Assembly: GCA_963757115.1 (NCBI GenBank)
Contig: CAVWQV010000004.1
Span: forward strand, 62,001 to 126,000
Source: CAVWQV01 sp963757115
Lineage (GTDB): Bacteria; Pseudomonadota; Alphaproteobacteria; Acetobacterales; Acetobacteraceae
Direction: 5' to 3'
DNA: 64,000 nt
Part shown: one piece after another, positions 10,183 to 18,281 of the stretch
Numbering within the stretch: the first letter of the stretch is position 1
Layout of the letters: each line of letters opens with the position of its first letter
Notes under the pieces: model-generated
What the model was told of the DNA's origin: nothing
What the model saw: the letters and a program-made list of their open reading frames with translations, nothing else
Databases searched by the model: none
Made by a program: the position numbers and the translations under genes

Positions 10183-11298
10183 TCAAACCTGATCGTAGTC
10201 CACCACAACGCGGCTGCTGGTCGGATGTGCTTGGCAGGTCAGGACAAAACCCGCCGCTAGCTCCCAGGGTTCGAGCGAGAAGTTAACGTCCATGGCGGTG
10301 GTTCCCTCCAGGACGCGCGCCCGGCAGGTGCTGCACATGCCCCCCTTGCAGGCGTAGGGGAGGTCGAGGCCCGCGCGCAGCGCCGCGTCGAGCACCGACT
10401 CGCCCTCTGCGACCGGCACCTCGGCATGGCGGCCGTCCACAACGAGAGCGGCGGTCGCATACGGGGTTTCGAGGTGCGCGGGCGTGGGCTTGGCGCGTGG
10501 CTTGCCGCCAAGGGCCGAGATGAAGCGCTCCACATGCACTTGGCCGGGCTGAAGCCCGAGTTCGAGCAACGTGGCCTCGATCTCGTCGCTCATCCCGGCC
10601 GGCCCACAGACGAAGGCGTGATCGATTGCGGCGACCGGAACGACGTAGCGAAGCAGCAGGCGCACCTTCGTCGCGTCGAGCCGGCCGTTCAGCACCGGCA
10701 CATCCTGCTGCTCGCGCGAGAGCACATGGAAGATGGAGAACCGCTCCATGTAGCGGTCCTTGAGTTCCTCCAGCTCCGCGCGGAACAGCATCTCCGCGGT
10801 CGAGCGGTTGCCGTAGAACAGGAACACGCGGCTCCGCGGTTCCCGGCGCAGGATCCCCCGCACGATGGAAAGGATCGGGGTGATGCCGGAGCCGGCCGCA
10901 AAACCCACATGGGTCCGCGCGGCATCCGGCGCGTACGCCACGCCGAAGCGGCCGGTCGGTGTCATGACCTCGAGCACGTCGCCGCGTGCAATCCCGCTGT
11001 TCGCCCAGGCGGAGAACGTGCCGCCGTCGACGCGCTTGACCGCGATGCGCAATTCCTCGTCGTCAGGGCCGGAGCAGATCGAATAGGAGCGGCGCACCTC
11101 CTCGCCCTCGATGTCCCGGCGCAGCGTGAGATACTGGCCGGCGGCGAACCGGAAGTCGCGCCGCAGTGCCGCGGGAATTTCGAACGCGATGGAGACCGCG
11201 TCGGATGTTTCCCGCCGCAAATCGGCAACGCGCAGGCGATGGAACCGCGGCACTGCGGCTACCGTGCCGGCGCTCGATGGGAGTTCGCTCAGTGGCAC
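10183..11298 (-). CDS. paaE: Phenylacetyl-CoA epoxidase reductase subunit PaaE
   Basis: This reductase passes electrons from NADPH to the PaaABC oxygenase. Domains in order: a ferredoxin-reductase FAD domain (FAAGQYLTLR, RRSYSICSG), an NAD(P) domain (GFAAGSGITPILSI, YGNRSTAEMLFR, FVCGPAGM), and a C-terminal plant-type 2Fe-2S ferredoxin with CKGGMCSTCR and a later Cys in LTCQAHP. A GTG at 11298 overlaps the paaD stop by ten bases and begins near the family start (FHRLRVADL); an in-frame start at 11352 would overlap paaD by 64 bases and is less likely. It is the last gene of paaABCDE, all four preceding genes being coupled. Confidence 0.93.
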   Translation of the reverse strand: MPLSELPSSAGTVAAVPRFHRLRVADLRRETSDAVSIAFEIPAALRRDFRFAAGQYLTLRRDIEGEEVRRSYSICSGPDDEELRIAVKRVDGGTFSAWANSGIARGDVLEVMTPTGRFGVAYAPDAARTHVGFAAGSGITPILSIVRGILRREPRSRVFLFYGNRSTAEMLFRAELEELKDRYMERFSIFHVLSREQQDVPVLNGRLDATKVRLLLRYVVPVAAIDHAFVCGPAGMSDEIEATLLELGLQPGQVHVERFISALGGKPRAKPTPAHLETPYATAALVVDGRHAEVPVAEGESVLDAALRAGLDLPYACKGGMCSTCRARVLEGTTAMDVNFSLEPWELAAGFVLTCQAHPTSSRVVVDYDQV

Positions 11299-11804
11299 TT
11301 GAAGTAGTCGAACGGCTCGCCGCAATGTCGGCAGCTCCACAGCGCCTTGCACGAGGTCGAGCCGAACTCGGAAATGCGGCGAGTGTCAGCCGATCCGCAG
11401 CGCGGGCACGCCACCACTTCCGCGCCGAACAGCGCACGTCTCGCGCCCCCCTGCACTGGAGGCGCAATCCCGGATTCCCGCAGCTTGCGGTGCCCCTCCT
11501 CCGAGAGCCAATCGGTCGTCCAGGCCGGGGACAGGACGGTTCTCACCTCGGCGTCCGGGATGCCGGCCCGGTCCAAGGCCACCTCGATCTCGAGCTCGAT
11601 CATATTCATCGCGGGGCAGCCCGAGTAGGTAGGCGTGATCACGACCTCCACCCGGCCATCGCGCACCAACACGTCGCGGAGCACGCCGAGATCGGCGATG
11701 GTGAGGACGGGGATTTCGGGGTCGCAAACGGACTGGAGTGCTGCGAGCGCTCGGCTCCGCAGGGTGGCGTCGTCCGTCTCAGCAGGTACGCTCGCGCTCA
11801 CCAT
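11289..11804 (-). CDS. paaD: Phenylacetyl-CoA epoxidase assembly protein PaaD
   Basis: The 171-residue protein is a MIP18/DUF59-family protein with a zinc-ribbon-like tail. The DUF59 part has VCDPEIPVLTIADLGVLRDV and PTYSGCPAMNMIE. The C-terminal part has CPRCGS, then TSCKALWSCRHCGEPFDYFKCH, giving the usual Cys set. PaaD is thought to mature the diiron or Fe-S centre of the epoxidase rather than to be part of the active complex. Its ATG at 11804 overlaps the paaC stop by seven bases (ATGGTGA), so the two are translationally coupled. Confidence 0.93.
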   Translation of the reverse strand: MVSASVPAETDDATLRSRALAALQSVCDPEIPVLTIADLGVLRDVLVRDGRVEVVITPTYSGCPAMNMIELEIEVALDRAGIPDAEVRTVLSPAWTTDWLSEEGHRKLRESGIAPPVQGGARRALFGAEVVACPRCGSADTRRISEFGSTSCKALWSCRHCGEPFDYFKCH

Positions 11805-12574
11805 TTGGCTCCGGGGTAGGTCCGGGGCAGATGCTGCATTACGCTGAGCAAGTGACCGAGATGCTCGGTGTGCCTGCCGTAACGGCCACCGCTCTGCATC
11901 CACTGACCAGCGGGTCGGGCGAGCGTCGCCCGCGACAGCACCTCGTTGACCGTCCTGTCCCAGGCGGGTCGGATGCTAGCTCCGTCCACGACGATGCCGT
12001 CTTCCGCGAGGTGGCGTTCTGCTTCGTCGCACTCGAACATCTCGCCGGTGTAGGGCCAGAGCTCGTCCACCGCGTCCTGCGCGCGCCGATGGCTTTCCTC
12101 CGTGCCGTCGCCGAGGCGGATCACCCATTCCGCCGAATGACGGAGATGGTAGGCACTTTCCTTCTCCGATTTCGCCGCGATGGCGGCGAGCGTGCCATCC
12201 CCACTCGACATCATTGCGCGCCAGTACGGGTCCGCGAACGCGGAATAGAAGAATTGCCGCAGGATCGTTCGACCGAAATCGCCGTTGGGTTGTTCGGCGA
12301 GCAGGAGATTGCGGTACTGCGGGGCGTCGCGGAGATAGGCGAACCCGTCCTCGTCGTTGCCGCTGGCTTCAATCTCCGCCGCGTAGGCGTACAGGGATCG
12401 CGCCTGTCCGATCAGATCAAGGCCGATGTTGCCGAGCGCCATCTCTTCTTCGAGGATCGGACCGTGGCCTATCCACTCGGACAAGCGGTGGCCGAGCACC
12501 AGCGCGTCATCGGCGCGCCGCAGCACGTAAAGCACCAGCGGGGTCTCGTTCACCGTGATGGAGGTCGTGGGCAT
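11798..12574 (-). CDS. paaC: Phenylacetyl-CoA epoxidase structural subunit PaaC
   Basis: The 258-residue all-helical protein is the non-catalytic partner of PaaA in the 1,2-phenylacetyl-CoA epoxidase. Recognisable blocks are LVLGHRLSEWIGHGPILEEE, MALGNIGLDLIGQARSLY, the NGDFGRTILRQFFYS stretch, EKESAYHLRHSAEWVIRLGDG and the C-terminal GGRYGRHTEHLGHLL. It lies between paaB and paaD with a gap of about 15 bases to paaB. The reading frame is intact. Confidence 0.94.
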   Translation of the reverse strand: MPTTSITVNETPLVLYVLRRADDALVLGHRLSEWIGHGPILEEEMALGNIGLDLIGQARSLYAYAAEIEASGNDEDGFAYLRDAPQYRNLLLAEQPNGDFGRTILRQFFYSAFADPYWRAMMSSGDGTLAAIAAKSEKESAYHLRHSAEWVIRLGDGTEESHRRAQDAVDELWPYTGEMFECDEAERHLAEDGIVVDGASIRPAWDRTVNEVLSRATLARPAGQWMQSGGRYGRHTEHLGHLLSVMQHLPRTYPGAKW

Positions 12575-12589
12575 CGTGCCCGGCCGCGT

Positions 12590-12916
12590 TCACATATGTC
12601 CGACTTCGTCCGGCACGTCGTAGAAGGTTGGATGCCGGTAGGCCTTCGACACGGTGGGCTCGAACATCATCTCCTTGTCCGCCGGATCGGATGCGATGAT
12701 GGCATTGGACGGCACGATCCATATGGACAAGCCCTCGCCGCGACGAGTGTAGAGATCGCGCGCCGCCTGTAGCGCCAGCGTCGCGTCCGATGCATGCAAC
12801 GAGCCGACATGCTTGTGCGCCAGGCCATTTCGGCTTCGGATAAACACTTCCCACAGCGGGGTATTTGGCGTCTTGGGGTCAGGTGTCTGGCGATCAGGCG
12901 TCTGGGGATCAGGCAT
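12590..12916 (-). CDS. paaB: Phenylacetyl-CoA epoxidase subunit PaaB
   Basis: The 108-residue protein carries the small PaaB domain: LWEVFIRSRNGLAHKHVGSL, ASDATLALQAARDLYTRR, then IWIVPSNAI and DKEMMFEPTVSKAYRHPTFY. PaaB is thought to join PaaAC to the reductase. The first 18 residues (PDPQT PDRQT PDPKT P) are a Pro/Asp/Thr repeat not usual for the family, made by a 15-base tandem repeat in the DNA. A start further in is possible, but no other good start precedes the conserved LWEVF. Confidence 0.93.
   Translation of the reverse strand: MPDPQTPDRQTPDPKTPNTPLWEVFIRSRNGLAHKHVGSLHASDATLALQAARDLYTRRGEGLSIWIVPSNAIIASDPADKEMMFEPTVSKAYRHPTFYDVPDEVGHM
12876..12916 (-). repeat. 15-base tandem repeat at the 5' end of paaB
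   Basis: Units at 12876-12890, 12891-12905 and the start of a third from 12906 share the core TCAGGYGTCTGG on the plus strand. Each complete unit encodes five residues (PDxxT). The array covers the start codon and the first codons of paaB, so copy-number changes would lengthen or shorten the N-terminus in frame. Confidence 0.6.
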
Positions 12917-12939
12917 CGGCGTCCTCCGGAGGGTCGCCG

Positions 12940-13962
12940 TCAGGCCGCGAGCTTGCCGGCGGTCTGCTTTGCGGCGTAGGCCGCCGCCGCCTCGCGCACC
13001 CAGGTGCCCTCACGATGCGATCGCTGCCGCGCCGCCAGGCGCTCGCGGTTGCACGGCCCGTTGCCGGCCAGCACTTGGCGGAACTCCTCCCAATCGATCG
13101 AACCGAAACGCCAATGTCCGCGCGGTGTGCCGTCCGAGCTCTCCCCGTCTGCCGTCGGTTCGAAGCGCAGATCGGGGTCGGGGACGGTCAGGCCGAGGTA
13201 ATGCGCTTGCGGTACAGTGGCGTCCACGAACTTCTGGCGGAGTTCGTCATTGGAAAACCGCTTGATCTTCCAGGCCGTCGACTGGTCGCTGTGCGTGCTG
13301 TCGGTGTCGGGCGGCCCGAACATCATGAGGCACGGCCACCACCAGCGATCGAGCGCATCCTGCGCCATGGCCTTCTGCTCGGGCGTGCCGCGGCAAAGGG
13401 TGAGCATGATCTCGTAGCCCTGCCGCTGGTGGAAGCTTTCCTCCTTGCACACCCGGATCATGGCGCGTGCGTAGGGACCATAGGAGCAGCGGCAAAGCGG
13501 GATCTGGTTCATGATGGCCGCGCCGTCCACCAGCCAGCCGATCGCGCCGATATCGGCCCAGGTGAGCGTCGGATAGTTGAAGATTGACGAGTAGCGCGCC
13601 TTCCGCGACAGCAGTTCGTCAAACATTTCCTCGCGGCTCTTCCCGAGCGTCTCGGCGGCCGCATAGAGGTAAAGCCCGTGCCCCGCCTCGTCCTGCACCT
13701 TGGCGAGCAGGGTCGCCTTGCGGCGGAGCGAAGGGGCGCGGGTGATCCAGTTCCCTTCGGGAAGCATCCCGACGATCTCGGAATGGGCGTGCTGGCTGAT
13801 TTGCCGGATCAGGGTCTTACGATACGCGTCCGGCATCCAATCGTTTGCCTCGATCCGCTCCTCGCGGTCGATCCGCTGCTGAAAGCGGTGCTCGCGCTCG
13901 GTGGTCTCGGCGCCCTGGGCCGCCCCGGAAGGATTGGAATCGGACAAACCCTGAGTGTACAT
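12940..13962 (-). CDS. paaA: Phenylacetyl-CoA epoxidase catalytic subunit PaaA
   Basis: The 340-residue diiron oxygenase subunit converts phenylacetyl-CoA to ring-1,2-epoxyphenylacetyl-CoA. Conserved blocks include WMPDAYRKTLIRQISQHAHS, the metal-ligand region KVQDEAGHGLYLYAA (Glu and His), RYSSIFNYPTLTWADIG and RVCKEESFHQRQGYEIM (the second ligand pair), then RWWWPCLMMFGPPDTDS. Length fits the family. It is the first gene of paaABCDE. No PaaF, G, Z, J, H or K genes and no PaaR/PaaX-type regulator are in the window, so the lower pathway must be encoded elsewhere. Confidence 0.95.
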   Translation of the reverse strand: MYTQGLSDSNPSGAAQGAETTEREHRFQQRIDREERIEANDWMPDAYRKTLIRQISQHAHSEIVGMLPEGNWITRAPSLRRKATLLAKVQDEAGHGLYLYAAAETLGKSREEMFDELLSRKARYSSIFNYPTLTWADIGAIGWLVDGAAIMNQIPLCRCSYGPYARAMIRVCKEESFHQRQGYEIMLTLCRGTPEQKAMAQDALDRWWWPCLMMFGPPDTDSTHSDQSTAWKIKRFSNDELRQKFVDATVPQAHYLGLTVPDPDLRFEPTADGESSDGTPRGHWRFGSIDWEEFRQVLAGNGPCNRERLAARQRSHREGTWVREAAAAYAAKQTAGKLAA

Positions 13963-14041
13963 GACGCCTACCTACGCTCCGTCGGACGCTCCTTGAGAGT
14001 GGTGAGCGCCGGGCGCGGGAGCAAGCCGTCCGGGTCAGCCG

Positions 14042-14410
14042 CTAACGGCGACGCGCCTTGCGGGCGGCATAGCGCGCGTCGCGCGCCGCCTTCTGCTCGG
14101 CCAGCAGCGCGCGCTGCGCCGCCTTCTCTGCGGCAACCCGGGCGGCCTCCTCGGCCGCAAGGCGGGCGAGCTCGGCTTGCCGTTCGGCCTCCAGTTCGGC
14201 GAGCCGTTTCTGCTCGGCCGCCTTCGCCGCCTCGCGCTCAGCCTGCCGAAGGGCACGCGCCTCAGCGATCTCCCTGCGTCGCGCCTGTGCCTCTGGTACC
14301 GCTGGGTCGTCCGGGCCCGGACGCGACCGGAATTTTTCCAGCAGCGCCTTCCTTGCCTGCTCGGCCGCTTCCTTGCGGTCGGTGAACTTGTCGCCTCGGT
14401 TGGCCGCCAC
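14042..14410 (-). CDS. DUF6481 family coiled-coil protein
   Basis: The protein of about 122 residues starts at a GTG (14410) with GAGAGGG upstream, giving VAANRGDKFTDRKEAAEQAR. It then shows the DUF6481 pattern: RPGPDDPAVPEAQARRREIA, a long Ala/Glu/Arg/Lys helix (AEREAAKAAEQKRLAELEAE) and the conserved C-terminus EQKAARDARYAARKARRR. The helix is predicted as a charged single helix or coiled coil; function is unknown. It lies between ccrM and paaA on the same strand. Confidence 0.8.
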   Translation of the reverse strand: MAANRGDKFTDRKEAAEQARKALLEKFRSRPGPDDPAVPEAQARRREIAEARALRQAEREAAKAAEQKRLAELEAERQAELARLAAEEAARVAAEKAAQRALLAEQKAARDARYAARKARRR

Positions 14411-14501
14411 TCCAGCCCTCTCATGCCTGTCCGGGCCGCCGCATAGCCGATCCGGTGCGAAACAGAAAGACGCCCCCCTCCGATGTCCGGGGGAAGCGGT
14501 G

Positions 14502-15578
14502 CTACTCGGACCCGGCGGTCCGCAGACTGTCGAGCGGGAGCAACGTTCCATCCCGCTCGAAATGCCAGAACATCCAACCGTTGCAGGACGGAGCGTTCTG
14601 CACGGCCGCACCGACCTGATGGATGGAGCCGCGCAGGTCGCCGGCGAGCACCGTGCCGTCCGCGGCCACCGTGGCGCGCACCCGGCGCTGCCGGTCTTGC
14701 AGCACCGTGCCCGGCGGTACGAGCCCGCGCTCCACCAGGCTGCCGAATGGCACACGGGGCGCTTCCCGCTTTGACGGCGTGGAGGACGCACCCGCGCGCG
14801 ACGCCCTCGCTGCCGCCCGGATGCGCCCCAAAGCTGCCTCCACATAGGCGGGATGCCGTTCGATGCCGATGAAATGGCGATGCAGGCGCTTGGCGACCAC
14901 CGCCGTGGTGCCGGTGCCCATGAACGGGTCGAGCACGATATCCTCCGGCCCGGTTGAGGCCAGCAGCACGCGATGCAGCAGGGCTTCCGGCTTCTGCGTC
15001 GGATGCAGCTTGAGCCCGTGCTCGTTGCGCAGCCGCTCGGGGCCGGTGCAGAGCGGCAACAGCCAGTCGCTCCGCATCTGAAGGTCGTCGTTCAACGCCT
15101 TCATCGCATTGTAATTGAACTTGTGCCGGCTGTTCGGCCCGCGCGCCGCCCAGATCAGAGTTTCATGGGCGTTGGTGAAGCGGCGGCCGCGGAAGTTCGG
15201 CATCGGGTTTGATTTGCGCCACACCACATCGTTGAGAATCCAAAATCCCAGATCCTGCAGGATCGCGCCGATACGGAAGATGTTGTGGTAGGCGCCGATC
15301 ACCCAGATCGTGCCGTCCTTGTTGAGCAACCGGCGGCACTCGGCGAGCCAGGTGCGGGTAAAGGCGTCGTAGGCGGCGAAATCGGCGAAGCGGTCCCAAT
15401 CCTCGTCAACGCCGTCCACCAAGCTGTCGTCCGGCCGGCGGAGTTCGCCCCGGAGCTGGAGGTTGTACGGGGGGTCGGCGAACACGCAATGGACGGAGCC
15501 CGAGGGCAGCATCCGCATCAGCTCGACGCAATCGCCCAGCAGCACCTGATCGAGCGGTAACTCGCGGACGATTTCCAC
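14502..15578 (-). CDS. ccrM: Adenine-specific DNA methyltransferase CcrM (GANTC)
   Basis: The 358 residues equal the Caulobacter CcrM length. It is a beta-class N6-adenine methyltransferase with DPPYN at residues 35-39, followed later by the AdoMet-binding LDPFMGTGTTA. Between them lie the CcrM blocks YDAFTRTWLAECRRLL, KDGTIWVIGAYHNIFRIG and WRKSNPMPNFRGRRFTNAHE, then NEHGLKLHPTQKPEALL. The C-terminal 80 residues (from about PRVPFGSLVERGLVPPGT to CNGWMFWHFERDG) are the CcrM-specific extension needed for DNA recognition. CcrM methylates GANTC and ties transcription to the cell cycle in alphaproteobacteria. rnhB-ccrM is a conserved pair. Confidence 0.95.
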   Translation of the reverse strand: MEIVRELPLDQVLLGDCVELMRMLPSGSVHCVFADPPYNLQLRGELRRPDDSLVDGVDEDWDRFADFAAYDAFTRTWLAECRRLLNKDGTIWVIGAYHNIFRIGAILQDLGFWILNDVVWRKSNPMPNFRGRRFTNAHETLIWAARGPNSRHKFNYNAMKALNDDLQMRSDWLLPLCTGPERLRNEHGLKLHPTQKPEALLHRVLLASTGPEDIVLDPFMGTGTTAVVAKRLHRHFIGIERHPAYVEAALGRIRAAARASRAGASSTPSKREAPRVPFGSLVERGLVPPGTVLQDRQRRVRATVAADGTVLAGDLRGSIHQVGAAVQNAPSCNGWMFWHFERDGTLLPLDSLRTAGSE

Positions 15579-15633
15579 GTGGCTCCGGGGGTGGTTCGGT
15601 TGCCGTTATCGTGGCAAGAGGCGATGAGCCGCG

Positions 15634-16299
15634 TCAATCGGCGGTTGCGAGCAACTCTTCCGGCATTGGCTCGCCCGCGGCGGCGAGCTCGAGGGTGAGC
15701 TGGCGCACGGTGCCGAACGCCATCCGGTGATGCCGGCTCGGCCCCATGCGGCGCAGGGCCTCGCGATGCGCGGGCGTCGCGTAGCCCACGTTCGATTCCC
15801 AGCCATAGCCGGGGCAGCGCGGCGCCAGCCGCGTCATGGCCCGGTCCCGCAGCACCTTGGCGATGATGGACGCCGCGGCGATCGAGAGGCTGAGCCCGTC
15901 CCCTCCGATCACGCATCGCACCGCGCAGGACAGGGCGGGCCGCCCGTTGCCGTCCACCAGGGCGAGGTCGGGGGGCGCCGGCAGGCGTGCCACGGCCCGG
16001 CACATCGCGAGCAATGCGGCGTGGTAGATGTTAATCCGGGCAATCTCCGCGACCGAAGCCGCCCCCACGCCGATCTCGGCCAAGCCCGAGGCGCGGATGG
16101 CGGCAAAGGCGGCTTGGCGCTGGTCGGGGTCGAGTTTCTTCGAATCGTCGATCAGCCGCCCGAGACGCCTGGGCACGCCTTGCGGGAACACGACCGCCGC
16201 CGCGAGCACGGGGCCAGCGAGCGGGCCGCGGCCCACCTCGTCCACCCCGGCGACCCGGCCGCCCGCTTGTTTCTCCATCTTGAAGTGCGGCATCGACAT
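15634..16299 (-). CDS. rnhB: Ribonuclease HII
   Basis: The 221-residue protein removes ribonucleotides from DNA. It has the catalytic Asp-Glu pair in GVDEVGRGPLAGPVLAAAV (D20, E21), DDSKKLDPDQR, a third acidic residue in LALVDGN and the later IAAASIIAKVLRDR and YATPAHREALRRMGPSRHHR blocks. ATG at 16299 or the in-frame ATGs at residues 3 or 8 could be the start. It precedes ccrM by 55 bases on the same strand. Confidence 0.94.
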   Translation of the reverse strand: MSMPHFKMEKQAGGRVAGVDEVGRGPLAGPVLAAAVVFPQGVPRRLGRLIDDSKKLDPDQRQAAFAAIRASGLAEIGVGAASVAEIARINIYHAALLAMCRAVARLPAPPDLALVDGNGRPALSCAVRCVIGGDGLSLSIAAASIIAKVLRDRAMTRLAPRCPGYGWESNVGYATPAHREALRRMGPSRHHRMAFGTVRQLTLELAAAGEPMPEELLATAD

Positions 16300-16354
16300 T
16301 GATTAGCCGAGCTGGGTGGATTCGGGCTACCGGCGGCGGCGCATGGTGGCGGAC

Positions 16355-16762
16355 TTACGCATCGGCTTGATGAACCTCGATGACGTTGCCTTCGGGGTCG
16401 TAGAAGAAGATCTGATACCAGCCGTTCATCGCCCACTTGCCGTAGTCGGCGTAGGGCACCCCCTTCTCCTCCAGGCGCCTTTTGAAGCCCTCGATGTCGT
16501 CGGTGCGAAACGCGATGTGCCCGCGCTCGACCGGGTTGATGGCCTTGCCCGTGCGGAAGGCCACACTGAGATCCTTGGCGGCCAGATGGAACTGGGTCTG
16601 GCCATCCGTCACAAACGCGACGTCGCCGGCGTAACCCTGCTCGGTGACGCGGTTGGAACCGAGCGAGGGTTCGGGCTCCAGGTCCAGGATCGAGCGATAG
16701 AATTCGTCCATGGCCGGGACGTTCTTCGAGCACAGGTTCACGTGATGAAGCTTGATCTGCAT
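16355..16762 (-). CDS. VOC family (glyoxalase/dioxygenase fold) protein
   Basis: The 135-residue protein has two beta-alpha-beta-beta-beta modules. The first starts KLHHVNLCSKNVPAMDEFYR with a His in the usual metal position. The second has ERGHIAFRTDDIEGFKRRLE (His) and ends with FFYDPEGNVIEVHQ (Glu), giving a probable metal site. Such proteins are lyases, dioxygenases or resistance proteins; the substrate cannot be deduced. It follows the SDR gene on the same strand, and the two may be an operon for one catabolic step. Confidence 0.85.
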   Translation of the reverse strand: MQIKLHHVNLCSKNVPAMDEFYRSILDLEPEPSLGSNRVTEQGYAGDVAFVTDGQTQFHLAAKDLSVAFRTGKAINPVERGHIAFRTDDIEGFKRRLEEKGVPYADYGKWAMNGWYQIFFYDPEGNVIEVHQADA

Positions 16763-16817
16763 GGATATCTCCGCTGCTTGACTGGGTGGTCCGCCTGACC
16801 GAGGGCGAAGGCCACAG

Positions 16818-17607
16818 CTACCTGGGCCATTGCCGGATCGCCAGGAGGCCGCCGTCTACGGGCAGCATGTGGCCCGTGATCCAGCGCGCCTCGTCGCTGG
16901 CCAGGAACAAGGCGGCGTAGCCCACGTCCCAGCCGGTGCCCTCCGTCCGCGTCGGCACCATCTGCCGCCGCCGCTCGAGCGCGTCCGGGCCGAGCCGGGC
17001 CACCATCGGCGTGTTCACGGTGCCAACCACCAGGGTGTTGGCGCGGATGCCCTGGTCGGCGTAGTCCGCGGCGATCGACAGGGTGAGGCCGTGCATTCCA
17101 GCCTTGGACGCGGCATAGGCGACCGCCCCGGCGCTCCCGGACATGCCGACCGCACCCACCGCGGACGACACGTTTACGATCGACCCGCCGGTGCCCTCCA
17201 GCATGCGCGGGATCGCGGCGCGGCAGCAAAGGAGGGCGGAGGTCAGGTTGGCGCCGAGCAGGTGGTTCCAGTCGTCAAGGGTGACAGTCGCCGCCGTGCC
17301 GCCGCGCCCACCGACGCCCACGTTGTTGTGCAGGATGTCGAGCCGGCCGTAGCGCTCGACGGCAAACGCCGCCATTGCTTCGGCGTCCGCTTCTTGTGCG
17401 ACGTCGGCGGTGCAGACGACCGCTTCGCCGCCCTCGTCGCGAATCCGCCCGGCCAGGCTTTCCGCACGTTCGGCGCTGCGGTTCACCAGCACGAACTCGG
17501 GCACCTTCGCGCGCGAACAGGATCGCAGTCGCCGCGCCGTTGCCGACGCCTTCGCCGCGCGACGCGGCGCCGGTCACGACCGCGACTTTGCCCGCGAGCC
17601 GATGCAT
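16818..17607 (-). CDS. SDR family oxidoreductase (one frame break)
   Basis: The start (ATG 17607) gives MHRLAGKVAVVTGAASRGEG with the TGxxxGxG cofactor loop. Near 17510 the frame shifts by one base. The rest continues NRSAERAESLAGRIRDEGGE, the HNNVGVG motif, the catalytic Ser in GSIVNVSSAVGAVG, YAASKAG (Tyr and Lys), VNTPM and GHMLPVDGG. About 260 residues when joined, usual for a classical SDR. Removing one G in TTCGTGCTG restores VLLVNRSAE. Substrate unknown. VOC gene follows on the same strand. Confidence 0.82.
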
Positions 17608-17663
17608 GGCGTGCTCCCTGCCCAACCGCGCTACATTAGCCAGCGGAGCAAGCGACGCCAGAC

Positions 17664-18281
17664 ATGTGCAACGATTTCGGCAACCGCATCGCGTACCGTG
17701 ACTACGTGGAAGCGTTCAGCCATCTGCGGCTGCCGCTCGTGTTTCCGACGGCGGACGCGGCACCCAACCTCCAGCCGCGCGACGAGATCTGGCCCACCGA
17801 CCCTGCCCTCGTGATCCGCGCGGTGCCAGGCGGCGTTGCGCTCGAGGAGCGGCGGTGGGGCTTGGCTCCGAGCCGGCCCAAGGCGCGGGCCGTGATCAAT
17901 CTGCGATCGGAGGGGCGCAGCTTCGCCCGCGGACGCTGCCTGGTGCCGGCTTCGCACTACTTCGAGTTCACCGGCAGCAAGAGTCCGAAAGCCCGCTGGC
18001 GCTTCACGCGCGCGGACGGCGCGTGGTTCTGCTTTGCGGGGCTGCTCGGGTCCGGCGAGACCACGGATGGCGCGGCGGTGGAGGCATTTGCCCTGCTCAC
18101 GGCCGACGCGGGGCCGGATGTGCGCCCGATCCATGGCCGCCAGCCGGTCATCCTCGAGCGCGCCGATTGGGGGAGCTGGCTCCAGGGCACGGGCACAGCG
18201 GAAGCGCTGCTGCGACCCTCGCCTGCCGGGAGCCTCGTGGTCGCCGAGTGGCCGCGATCCCGGGACGACGCTGGGGCGTGA
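17664..18281 (+). CDS. SOS response-associated peptidase (SRAP/YedK/HMCES family)
   Basis: The 205-residue SRAP protein forms a covalent DNA-protein crosslink with abasic sites in single-stranded DNA and so shields them. Catalytic Cys2 follows the initiator Met (MCNDFG). Other active-site elements are the Asn in AVINLRSEG, the Glu in VPASHYFEFTG and the His in PIHGRQPVIL. The MCND start and short length match an alphaproteobacterial subgroup. The stop overlaps the next gene start (GTGA at 18278-18281), so it is translationally coupled to an AP-endonuclease-like gene. Confidence 0.88.
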   Translation: MCNDFGNRIAYRDYVEAFSHLRLPLVFPTADAAPNLQPRDEIWPTDPALVIRAVPGGVALEERRWGLAPSRPKARAVINLRSEGRSFARGRCLVPASHYFEFTGSKSPKARWRFTRADGAWFCFAGLLGSGETTDGAAVEAFALLTADAGPDVRPIHGRQPVILERADWGSWLQGTGTAEALLRPSPAGSLVVAEWPRSRDDAGA

